64,000 bases of DNA from Streptomyces barkulensis (GTDB lineage: Bacteria > Actinomycetota > Actinomycetes > Streptomycetales > Streptomycetaceae). The DNA lies in NCBI RefSeq assembly GCF_002843305.1, contig NZ_PGSG01000104.1, forward strand, positions 1-64,000. Reading direction: 5' to 3'. Positions 1 through 8,449 of the stretch are shown here, piece by piece. Every line of letters starts with the position of its first letter. Position 1 is the first letter of the stretch. The notes under the pieces were generated by a model. That model saw nothing but the letters and a program-made list of their open reading frames with translations, was not told where the DNA came from and searched no databases. A program made the translations under genes and the position numbers.

Positions 1-1519
<1,519 letters not shown>

Positions 1520-2188
1520 GGCTTCACCTCCACCGCGGCCGGCGTCCGATGCCCCGGCGGCTTTCACCGAACGGAATCGGCCGCCGGGAGCCCGGTACCG
1601 CCGGGCGCGGATTTCACGGAGCAGTCACCTGCGCTGTCGGACGGTCTTTCCGGTGCGCGGGGCAACTGGCCGGACTGTCTGCCCTGTTCGGCGGGCTTCC
1701 CGCGCTTTACGGCACCCACCGAAAGTTACTCCGGTGACTTCCGGGCGGCCACCGAAGGATTTCCCGCCTTTCCCCGCGCCGAGCCGGATGCAGTGGGAAA
1801 ACAGCGGAAAGACTTGTCCGGCCGGCCCCGAAGCCCAGCCCAAAGGTCACCCGAACGGCGGAACGCACAGCACCGCGGCGCGGGCCTCCCCGCCTCCCCG
1901 GCCCGGGACGCCCACCGGGGGCGGCATCCGCTTTCGCGCCGTGAAAGTTTCCGCCGGGCGCGGCCCGTCGGCGCAGCTCGCACCCGGCGGCAGAGGTCGA
2001 GACCACAGAGAGTGCCTGGAGCGTCTTTACAGGGCGACCGCCCACATGCGTCACTTATGACACGTGCACGTCAAGAAAGGCGCGCCGGCGCGGTCGCGCC
2101 GGCGCGCTCGTCCGCACCGACGGCATCACCCAGCACCTCCTCCCCTCCCCCCACCCCCGCCTTCACCGAGCGCCAGGAGGAAGCCATC
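1520..2188. other. Divergent intergenic region, ectA / lysozyme
   Basis: 669 bases between divergent genes, long for this genome, with no believable gene. It is less GC-biased than its neighbours and carries GAAAGTT-type words at about 1721 and 1943. Close to the lysozyme gene is a small inverted repeat, GTCA-CTTA-TGAC (2050-2061), running into CACGTG. I could not assign promoter boxes with confidence. A structured leader for the lysozyme gene is possible, but I did not recognise a known riboswitch class. Confidence 0.4.
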
Positions 2189-3070
2189 ATGCGCCCGCAC
2201 AGACCCCTCTCCCCCCACCGCCGGCAAAGAACCACCGTGGTCGCCGTACTCGCCGCCGTACTCGCCCTGCTGACGGCCACGGCGGGCACGGCCGCGGCGG
2301 CGCCTCCGCCCGCCAAGGAGCGCCTCAAGCCGGGCACGGCGTTCATGGGCGCCGGCCACCGACTCCACGAGGGCGCCGGCGCGCGGGAGGAACCGCCGCT
2401 GGGGGCCGCGTCCCACACCAGCGGCGTGCAGGGGATCGACGTCTCGCACTGGCAGGGCGCCATCAACTGGACCTCGGTGCGGAACTCGGGCATTCAGTTC
2501 GCCTGGATCAAGGCGACCGAGGGCACCAGCTACAAGGACTCGCGGTTCAACACCAACTACGTGGCGGCGTACAACGCCGGCGTGATCCGCGGCGCCTACC
2601 ACTTCGCGCGCCCCGACGTCTCCGGCGGATCGACCCAGGCGGCCTACTTCGCCTCCAACGGCGGCGCGTGGTCACGTGACAACAGGACCCTGCCGGGCGT
2701 CCTGGACATCGAGCACAACCCCTACGGGGCGATGTGCTACGGCCTGTCCACCACCCAGATGCGCGCCTGGATCAACGACTTCTACAACACCTACAAGGCG
2801 CGCACCTCGCGCGACGTGGTGATCTACACGACCGCGGGCTGGTGGAACACCTGCACCGGCAACTGGACGGGCATGTACAGCAAGAGCCCGCTGTGGGTGG
2901 CGCACTGGACCTCCAGCGAGACTCCGACCATCCCCGGCGGCTTCCCCACCTGGACGGTGTGGCAGTACACCAGCACCGGCTCGGTCGGCGGCGTCTCCGG
3001 GAACGTCGACCGCAACAAGTTCAACGGCTCCAGGGACCGGCTCCTCGCCCTGGCCAACAACACCCCGTAA
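2189..3070 (+). CDS. Secreted GH25 lysozyme
   Basis: Muramidase cleaving the MurNAc-GlcNAc bond of peptidoglycan, exported. 293 residues: Sec signal peptide 1-38 (hydrophobic core AVLAAVLALLTATAG, then AAAA), a proline/charge-rich spacer to about 78, then one GH25 barrel. Catalytic-site motifs are GIDVSHWQG (82-90), IKATEGTSY (108-116) and LDIEH (172-176), which supplies the acidic pair. The ATG at 2189 has AGGAGG eight bases upstream; the frame is open far upstream, but that part overprints ectA. A strong terminator follows and an amidase gene comes next, so two peptidoglycan-cutting enzymes sit side by side. Substrate bond inferred from family. Confidence 0.95.
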   Translation: MRPHRPLSPHRRQRTTVVAVLAAVLALLTATAGTAAAAPPPAKERLKPGTAFMGAGHRLHEGAGAREEPPLGAASHTSGVQGIDVSHWQGAINWTSVRNSGIQFAWIKATEGTSYKDSRFNTNYVAAYNAGVIRGAYHFARPDVSGGSTQAAYFASNGGAWSRDNRTLPGVLDIEHNPYGAMCYGLSTTQMRAWINDFYNTYKARTSRDVVIYTTAGWWNTCTGNWTGMYSKSPLWVAHWTSSETPTIPGGFPTWTVWQYTSTGSVGGVSGNVDRNKFNGSRDRLLALANNTP

Positions 3071-3096
3071 CCCCACGGAGCGGCCGAACCGACCCG

Positions 3097-3124
3097 GCCG
3101 GCCCCACCGCACGGTGGGGCCGGC
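3097..3124 (+). terminator. Hairpin terminator after lysozyme gene
   Basis: Perfect 12-bp GC-rich stem (3097-3108 with 3113-3124) and a 4-base loop, 26 bases after the stop. No U-tract, as is usual in Streptomyces. Confidence 0.75.
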
Positions 3125-3223
3125 GTCCGGGCCCGCCCGTCCCGTCTCCCGCCCCGTCCCCGTCCCCGTACAGCCCGTCACCCGCGGCCCGCGTGCTCCG
3201 CGCGGCTCTTTTGAGGAGCGACC

Positions 3224-3877
3224 TTGAACGGTGAGAAACCACTGCGCCGCCGTCTGCTGATCACCGGTGCCGCCGGGCTCGTCGCCGCCGGCGTGCCGGC
3301 GGGCACCGCCCGGGCCTCGGGCACGATCGAACCCGACGTCGACAGCACCTCGGAGTGGAACGCGCGGCCGCCCCGGGGGAACGTCACCGTTCTCGGGTAC
3401 CGGCCGGACCGGATCATCGTCCACCACACGGTGAGCGCGAACACCTCCGACCTCTCCCGCGACCGGGCCCACGCGCACGCCCACTGGGTCCAGGACCTGC
3501 ACATGGACGACAACGGCTGGATCGACACCGGCTACCACTTCGCCGTCAGCCGGGGAGGCTGGATCACCGAGGGCCGGCACGGCAGCCTGCGGACCCTCAC
3601 CGGCGGCACCTCCTTCGTGCTCGGCGCGCACACCTCCGGGCAGAACGACCGTGCCGTCGGCATCGCCTGCGAGGGCGCTTACCACGCGGGCGCGGTGCCG
3701 CCGCAGGCCCAGTGGGAGGTGCTGGTGATCCTGTGCGCGTACGTGTGCGAGCGGTACGGCATCGCGCCCGCGCGGATGTACGGCCACAAGGACTACGACA
3801 CGGGCACGCTGTGCCCCGGGGTGCTCCACGACATGCTGCCGCGGCTGCGCGACGAGGTGGCGGCGCGGCTGGGCTGA
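3224..3877 (+). CDS. Exported N-acetylmuramoyl-L-alanine amidase (PGRP/amidase_2)
   Basis: Zinc amidase that releases the stem peptide from MurNAc. 217 residues starting with TTG at 3224, preceded by GAGGAG. The N-terminus has a twin-arginine pattern, RRRLLITGAAGL (8-19), then ARA, suggesting Tat export. The catalytic domain keeps the type-2 amidase set: first zinc His in VHHT (66-69), Tyr in GYHF, and the second His and Cys in GHKDYDTGTLCPG (186-198). Tail-to-tail with the GH12 cellulase across a hairpin. Own transcription unit likely, because a terminator separates it from the lysozyme gene. Tat versus Sec is an inference. Confidence 0.9.
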   Translation: MNGEKPLRRRLLITGAAGLVAAGVPAGTARASGTIEPDVDSTSEWNARPPRGNVTVLGYRPDRIIVHHTVSANTSDLSRDRAHAHAHWVQDLHMDDNGWIDTGYHFAVSRGGWITEGRHGSLRTLTGGTSFVLGAHTSGQNDRAVGIACEGAYHAGAVPPQAQWEVLVILCAYVCERYGIAPARMYGHKDYDTGTLCPGVLHDMLPRLRDEVAARLG

Positions 3878-3899
3878 GGGCGGCCGGACCGAACGCGGC

Positions 3900-3946
3900 G
3901 CGGGGCCCGGACCGCCCCCTGTGCGGTGTGCGGTCCCGGGCCCCGC
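3900..3946. terminator. Bidirectional terminator, amidase / GH12
   Basis: 16-17 base GC-rich arms (3900-3915 and 3930-3946) pair with a single bulge around a 14-base loop. They sit between convergent stop codons. Confidence 0.7.
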
Positions 3947-3975
3947 GTCGCTCTACCGTGCCCGCCGCGCGCGGC

Positions 3976-5166
3976 TCACTTCACCGTGCAGACGGTGCCG
4001 TTGAGGGTGAACCGGGTCGGCTCGCCGGGCGTGCCCCCCGAGTGGGTCCCCTGGAAGCCGAACGACTGGGTGCCGCCCGGTTCGATGTTCCTGTTGTGCT
4101 CGACCGGACGGGCCGTCACCGTGCCCCCGCTGGAGGAGAGCGTGGCGTTCCAGGCGCTGGTGACCGACTGGCCGGCGGGCAGGGCGAAGCTCATCTCCCA
4201 GCCGCTGATCGCGGTGGAGCCGGTGTTCCTGACGCCGACGTCGGCGGTGAAGCCGTTCGACCAGGAGTTGGTGGTGTAGGTGACCTCGCAGGCGCCCGGC
4301 TCACCGCCCGGCCCGCCGTCGTCACCGCCGCCACCGTCACCGCCACCGTCGCCACCGCCGCTGCCGGTGTTGACGGCCGCGGAGAAGGAGTCGACCGCGA
4401 GACCGGCGCCGTTCTGCCAGGGCTCGAAGCCGGCCTGGACGCTCGTCAGGTACCACGAGCGCTGGGCCATGCCGCGGGCGACCGTCTCGTCGACGAAGTC
4501 CATGACGTCGAAGCTCATGCTCCGGACCGCGGAGGGGGCGATGAAGGAGATGACGTCGTTGGAGCCGTTGCTGCCGGTCCACACCTCCCAGCTGCGGCCG
4601 CCGACGTCCGCCGTGCCGACGCGGGAGCCGATGGGCTGGATCGGGCCGACCCGGTTGAGCCAGATCATGATCTCGGTCCGGTTGACCCCGTCCTTCTTCG
4701 GCGTCGGGTCGAGCCAGATGTCGTACGAGGCGTTGTAGACCGCGTTGTCGACGTAGGTGTAGGAGATGCTGCTGGGCGCGCTGCCGATCGAGCTGACCTG
4801 CATCGGCAGGTTGGTGCCCGGGGAGCAGTTGGTGTAGTGGCAGCCGTAGAAGACCGAGGGGTAGGACTTGGGCGCCCCGTCGGTCGGGACGGAGCCGTCG
4901 GCCTGGGCGAGCCGGAACCCGGTGCCCGTCACGTCGATGCACTGGGTGGCGCTGGTGCCCCAGCGGTTGTTCTGCACCACGTACTTGCCCTGGATGGTGG
5001 TGCTCCCGTACTGGTCGCAGATCCGCTCGTCGGCGCGGGCGGTCTGCGCCGTGGCGGTCAGGGCCGTCAGGGCCCCCGCGAGCAGCAGGAGCGCCAGCAG
5101 TACGGCGCGTATCCGGGGCAGGGAAAGGAGGGGGGTGCGCAGGGGGGTGCGCAGGGGGGAAGCCAT
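3976..5166 (-). CDS. Secreted GH12 endoglucanase with CBM2
   Basis: Extracellular endo-beta-1,4-glucanase. 396 residues: signal peptide 1-45, GH12 jelly-roll about 48-265, Gly/Asp linker about 268-290, family 2 carbohydrate-binding module to the C-terminus with its two Cys (CEVTYTTNSW and the terminal CTVK). Probable catalytic glutamates are E165 in RTEIMIWLN and E248 in VQAGFEPW, the nucleophile and acid/base positions of the family. ATG at 5166 with AAAGGA upstream. A perfect CebR operator lies 36 bases upstream of the start, so induction by cello-oligosaccharides is expected. Resembles Streptomyces CelB-type enzymes. Confidence 0.94.
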   Translation of the reverse strand: MASPLRTPLRTPLLSLPRIRAVLLALLLLAGALTALTATAQTARADERICDQYGSTTIQGKYVVQNNRWGTSATQCIDVTGTGFRLAQADGSVPTDGAPKSYPSVFYGCHYTNCSPGTNLPMQVSSIGSAPSSISYTYVDNAVYNASYDIWLDPTPKKDGVNRTEIMIWLNRVGPIQPIGSRVGTADVGGRSWEVWTGSNGSNDVISFIAPSAVRSMSFDVMDFVDETVARGMAQRSWYLTSVQAGFEPWQNGAGLAVDSFSAAVNTGSGGGDGGGDGGGGDDGGPGGEPGACEVTYTTNSWSNGFTADVGVRNTGSTAISGWEMSFALPAGQSVTSAWNATLSSSGGTVTARPVEHNRNIEPGGTQSFGFQGTHSGGTPGEPTRFTLNGTVCTVK

Positions 5167-5201
5167 GCTGTCCTTTCGGCAGGAGCGGGGCGGGGAGCCT
5201 C

Positions 5202-5215
5202 TGGGAGCGCTCCCA
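5202..5215. promoter_or_regulatory. CebR operator upstream of GH12 gene
   Basis: Perfect 14-bp palindrome TGGGAGCGCTCCCA, the published CebR box of Streptomyces cellulose regulons, 36 bases before the cellulase start. An identical copy lies at 17444-17457. Confidence 0.9.
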
Positions 5216-5775
5216 TCACTGCGCGGCGGACTCTATGACCACCCAAGGGACATGACAAGACGGACGGCACCCTCGACTTCCCTCCCCACCCCCGGATCTC
5301 CGCATCTCGCCGCCTGTCGTGAGCAACCGGGCATTCGCTCCCCTTCGAACCGTTCCTACGACAGGCCGTGCTCGGCGGCCAGTTCGGGATCGTCGGCGAG
5401 GTAGGGCTCCCCGGCGAGCATGCGCTCCTTGTGGCTGGTCACGGCATCCCTCCGCTCGGCGGCACACCGCCAGACCGCCCAGGAACCCCGCCGGCGTCAC
5501 CCGCGCGCCCGAACCGGTCAGCGGCGCCCCGGTTCCGGCCCCGGCCGGCACCGGGGCGCCTCACGCCCCGCCCGGCTCACCCGGACGTGCGCACGGGCCG
5601 GGATTTGGGACAACGATGGTGGCGCGGCGGCTCCAGGTGTGTGACCGTGGGGGAAGCCGCCCCACGGTCCGGCCGGGGGGGGCTCCTTTGCCCGCGCCGG
5701 CCGGGCACCGCCGAACCGCCCGATCCGGAAGACACCTCGGCCGGCACGAGCCGATCCACCCCGGAAGGGGGTCGA
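5216..5775. other. Intergenic region, GH12 / STAS gene
   Basis: About 560 bases. It contains the acetyltransferase remnant (5356-5442); otherwise I see no gene. The GH12 promoter should lie next to the CebR box at its left end. No clear -35/-10 pair was found for the STAS gene. Confidence 0.4.
5356..5442 (-). pseudogene. Sugar (maltose-type) O-acetyltransferase, N-terminal remnant
   Basis: A 28-codon frame beginning GTG at 5442, with GGAGGG just upstream, and ending TAG at 5356. It reads VTSHKERMLAGEPYLADDPEL and continues AAEHGLS, which matches the start of maltose/galactoside O-acetyltransferases (MAC domain, consensus KERMLAGE-Y---DPEL). The family is about 185-200 residues; I found no continuation in the other frames of the following ~130 bases before the GH12 promoter. 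Most simply a deletion remnant that kept its start and ribosome site. A short functional peptide cannot be excluded but is less likely. Confidence 0.7.
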
Positions 5776-6093
5776 ATGGCCATGCGCACCCTGTCCGTCG
5801 CCGTCACCCGCCAACACGACACCGTCGTCCTGCACCCCCGGGGTGATGTCGACCATGACAGCGCGCCGGCCCTGACGGGCGTCCTGGAGGAGATCGACCG
5901 GCCGTGGCGGAGCCTGGCGGTCGACCTGTCGAGCGTCCCCTTCATGGACTCCGCCGGTCTGCACGCCCTGCTCTCCCTGGAACGCCGCTGCCGGGACCGC
6001 GGGGTTCCCCTGACCCTGACCGGCGTCGGCGAACAGCCCGGCAGGCTGCTGGAACTGGTGGGGCTGGCCGGGTTCTTCACCGTCGCCCGCTGA
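5776..6093 (+). CDS. STAS-domain anti-sigma factor antagonist
   Basis: SpoIIAA/RsbV-like partner-switch protein that releases a sigma factor by binding its anti-sigma kinase when dephosphorylated. 105 residues, one STAS domain: hydrophobic strand VVLHPRGDVDHDSA, then the phosphoserine segment FMDSAGLHAL with S59 as the expected phosphorylation site. ATG at 5776 has GGAAGGGGG upstream. The gene for an HATPase anti-sigma-type kinase follows 106 bases downstream, behind a strong hairpin, so they probably work as a pair but may be transcribed separately. Target sigma factor not visible here. Confidence 0.88.
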   Translation: MAMRTLSVAVTRQHDTVVLHPRGDVDHDSAPALTGVLEEIDRPWRSLAVDLSSVPFMDSAGLHALLSLERRCRDRGVPLTLTGVGEQPGRLLELVGLAGFFTVAR

Positions 6094-6115
6094 CCGCTCC
6101 TCCCTCTCCGGGCCG

Positions 6116-6158
6116 CGCCCGGGCCCGCCCGCGGCAGTGGATGCGGCGGGCCCGGGCG
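6116..6158 (+). terminator. Hairpin after STAS gene
   Basis: Perfect 14-bp stem (6116-6129 with 6145-6158) and a 15-base loop. A TATGGT -10-like box follows at 6168-6173, suggesting that the next gene has its own promoter. Confidence 0.65.
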
Positions 6159-6199
6159 ACACCGGCGTATGGTGTGGGCCTACAGCGGGAAGACGCACC

Positions 6200-6649
6200 A
6201 TGGACACCGCTGTGTTGACTGGGGGACCGGCGATGGAACTGCTGAGCGAGGGTTTGGGGGCTCCCCATTTGCGCGCCGACTTCGAGGGCCACTCCGGCAC
6301 CATCGCCCGGGCTCGTGACGCCGCCGACGCCTTCCTGACGAAGCTGGCGGGCACCGAGCCGCCCGCCGGGGAGCGCTCGCACGACGACGTGCTGCTGGTC
6401 GTCTCCGAACTGGTCACCAACGCCGTACGCCACGCGCCCGGTCCGCTCACCCTGTGCCTGGCGTTCGCCGAGGGCCGCGTACAGATCACCGTCCGCGACG
6501 GCGACCCGGCCCCGCCCAGCCCCCGTCAGGCCGACCTGAACAGCGGCGGGGGCGGCTTCGGCTGGTCCATCGTCGAGCGGATCGCCGACCGGCTCAGCGT
6601 CCACCCGCTGCCGGACGGCAAGGAGATCCACGCCTTCCTCCCGTGGTGA
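6200..6649 (+). CDS. HATPase-domain anti-sigma regulatory kinase (RsbW-like)
   Basis: Small GHKL-type ATP-binding protein of the Streptomyces anti-sigma kinase class. 149 residues from the ATG at 6200 (GGGAAG upstream); an ATG at 6233 is an alternative. Bergerat-fold motifs are in order: N box ELVTNAVRHA, G1-like VRDGDP, and a glycine lid GGGGFGWSIVERIADR. By family it phosphorylates a STAS antagonist on serine and binds a sigma factor; the adjacent STAS protein is the natural partner. Whether it controls the stress promoters further right is only a possibility. Confidence 0.85.
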   Translation: MDTAVLTGGPAMELLSEGLGAPHLRADFEGHSGTIARARDAADAFLTKLAGTEPPAGERSHDDVLLVVSELVTNAVRHAPGPLTLCLAFAEGRVQITVRDGDPAPPSPRQADLNSGGGGFGWSIVERIADRLSVHPLPDGKEIHAFLPW

Positions 6650-6691
6650 AACCGGCCCCGGGACGCCCGGGGCCGGGCTAGATTCCCGGCC

Positions 6692-7381
6692 ATGGACTCC
6701 GCCCGCCTGCTCACCCGGACACAGCACGAACTCCAGGCCTTCCGGGCCTGTCTCGACGGGGACCTGAGCGCCCCGGTGGAGCACTGCGGCGGCTGGACGC
6801 TGCGCGATCTGGCCGAGCACCTGGGCGTGGGCAACCTCTGGGCCGCGGCGGCCGTGACCGAGGGGCACGGTGACCACCGGCCCGCGGTCCCCAGGGATCC
6901 GGCGGCACTGGCGGAATGGTTCGACCGGACGTGCTCGGTCCTGCTGGACGCCCTGCGGGCCGACCCCTCGGCACCGGCCTGGACGTTCCACCCCCCGCGC
7001 ACGGTCGGCTTCTGGCGGCGCCGCCGCTGCATGGAGACCCTCGTACACCGGTGGGACGCCGAGAACGCGCTCGGCGCGGCCCGCCCGCCCGACGCGGAGA
7101 CGGCCGCCGAGGGCGTGGCGGAGGTGTTCGACACCATGGCTCCGCGCCAGTTGGCACGGGGGCGCGCGGTCCCGCCCGGGCAGGCCGTACGCCTGGTCTC
7201 CACCGACACCGGCGCGTCATGGGTGCACGGCCCCGGCGCCCCGGTCGCCACGGTCTCCGCCACCGCCGCGGACCTGCTGCTCATGCTGTGGGGGCGCGTC
7301 CCGGGGGACGACGGACGGCTCGTGTGGGAGGGCGACCGCGCGGCCGGCCTACGGGTCCTGGAGGGTCCGCTGGTCCCCTGA
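6692..7381 (+). CDS. Maleylpyruvate isomerase-family (mycothiol-dependent, DinB-fold) protein
   Basis: 229 residues. N-terminal four-helix metal-binding domain of the mycothiol-dependent isomerase/DUF664 type: HCGGWTLRDLAEHLG near 30-45 and METLVHRWDAENALG near 110-125 hold the His/Asp/Glu that bind metal in this family. The C-terminal half (about 140-229) is a small SCP2-like domain. Family members are thiol-dependent isomerases or transferases acting with mycothiol; the substrate here cannot be told. ATG at 6692, 42 bases after the previous stop. Family call firm, function open. Confidence 0.85.
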   Translation: MDSARLLTRTQHELQAFRACLDGDLSAPVEHCGGWTLRDLAEHLGVGNLWAAAAVTEGHGDHRPAVPRDPAALAEWFDRTCSVLLDALRADPSAPAWTFHPPRTVGFWRRRRCMETLVHRWDAENALGAARPPDAETAAEGVAEVFDTMAPRQLARGRAVPPGQAVRLVSTDTGASWVHGPGAPVATVSATAADLLLMLWGRVPGDDGRLVWEGDRAAGLRVLEGPLVP

Positions 7382-7564
7382 CCGGACCTGCGCACACGGG
7401 TCCGCGCACGGACCGTGCCCGGACCGTGTACGGGGGCGGCCGCCGGCCTCGGTGGCGACGGCCCGGCCGCTTCGCCGGATTCCCGAAATCCCCGCTCCTC
7501 ACCGTTTCCCTGCCGCGCCTCACGCGCGCATCATGGACATATGGCGTGAAACGGAGGTTCAGCC

Positions 7565-7927
7565 ATGCTGGAAGTCAAGACCATCGAGAAGCCGGACGAG
7601 CGGCGCGACTTCCCCCGTGGCCACCTCGAAGCCCTCCACCTCACCGGGCTGGACTTCGCCGTGGCCACGTTCGAGCCCGGCTGGCGCTGGTCGGAGTCGG
7701 TGGGCCCGATCGCCGGAACGGAAAGCTGCCAAATCCACCACAACGGCTACGTGGTGCGCGGGCGGATGCGGCTGCGCATGGACGACGGCCAGGAGGCCGA
7801 GGTCGGGCCGGGCGACGTGTTCGTCTGCCCGCCGGGGCACGACGCCTGGGTCGTCGGCGACGAGGCGGTCGTGGCGTACGACTTCGCCGGCGCCATGGCG
7901 GAGGAGTACGCCAAGGCCCGCGAGTGA
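7565..7927 (+). CDS. Small cupin-domain protein
   Basis: 120 residues forming one beta barrel. Cupin motif 1 is diverged (IHHNGYVVRGRMRLRMDDG) and motif 2 reads VGPGDVFVCPPGHDAW, so one or two His could hold a metal. ATG at 7565 with GGAGGT upstream. The next gene starts 19 bases downstream with its own AGGAGG, so the two are probably one transcription unit; that neighbour is a small dimeric barrel protein. No substrate can be assigned. Confidence 0.85.
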   Translation: MLEVKTIEKPDERRDFPRGHLEALHLTGLDFAVATFEPGWRWSESVGPIAGTESCQIHHNGYVVRGRMRLRMDDGQEAEVGPGDVFVCPPGHDAWVVGDEAVVAYDFAGAMAEEYAKARE

Positions 7928-7946
7928 CCGTCACAGGAGGAGTCCC

Positions 7947-8240
7947 ATGACGTTCGTACAGCTCATCGAGTACGAGACGACGCACGACAAGGAGATGATG
8001 GATCTCTGGAACCAGTGGATGCGGATGACGGAGGGCAAGCGGACCCTCTCCCGCGAGCTCCACGGACAGGACCGCGAGAACTCCACCCACTACGTGGACA
8101 TCGTCGAGTTCCCCTCGTACGAGCAGGCGATGAGGAACAGCGAGATGCCCGAGACGCAGCGCGTCTCCGAGCAGATCCGGGGGCTGTGCAGCAAGGAGCC
8201 CCGCTTCGTGAACCTGGAGGTGGTCGACGAGATGTCCTGA
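7947..8240 (+). CDS. Small ABM-like (dimeric alpha/beta barrel) protein
   Basis: 97 residues, no signal or membrane segment. Pattern of strand LIEYETT, helices, strand HYVDIVEFPSYEQAMRNS and terminal strand FVNLEVVDEM resembles ferredoxin-like dimeric barrels of antibiotic-biosynthesis-monooxygenase type. The phrase VEFPSYEQAMRNSEMPE is characteristic of a small actinobacterial family of unknown role. Cotranscribed with the cupin gene. Ends in a 22-base palindromic terminator. Fold assignment is tentative. Confidence 0.75.
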   Translation: MTFVQLIEYETTHDKEMMDLWNQWMRMTEGKRTLSRELHGQDRENSTHYVDIVEFPSYEQAMRNSEMPETQRVSEQIRGLCSKEPRFVNLEVVDEMS

Positions 8241-8256
8241 GTCCCCGACCGCACCG

Positions 8257-8278
8257 CCGGCGGGCCCGGGCCCGCCGG
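8257..8278 (+). terminator. Palindromic terminator after ABM-like gene
   Basis: Perfect 11+11 palindrome of GC bases, 17 bases after the stop. It is followed by an AT-richer stretch (8325-8380) that could hold the multicopper oxidase promoter. Confidence 0.6.
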
Positions 8279-8449
8279 TTCTCCGTGCCCGCACCCTCCC
8301 GGAGCCGCGCGGTCCGCGGGAATCCATGTTTTTGTTCGCGTATGCGGCGAATCACGGATTTTTACCCGGACAGTCCATATACCGGCCCTTCTTTCCCGGA
8401 GATGATCACGGGTGCCCAGCCATCCGCGACCCCGAGGGAAAGACAGACC

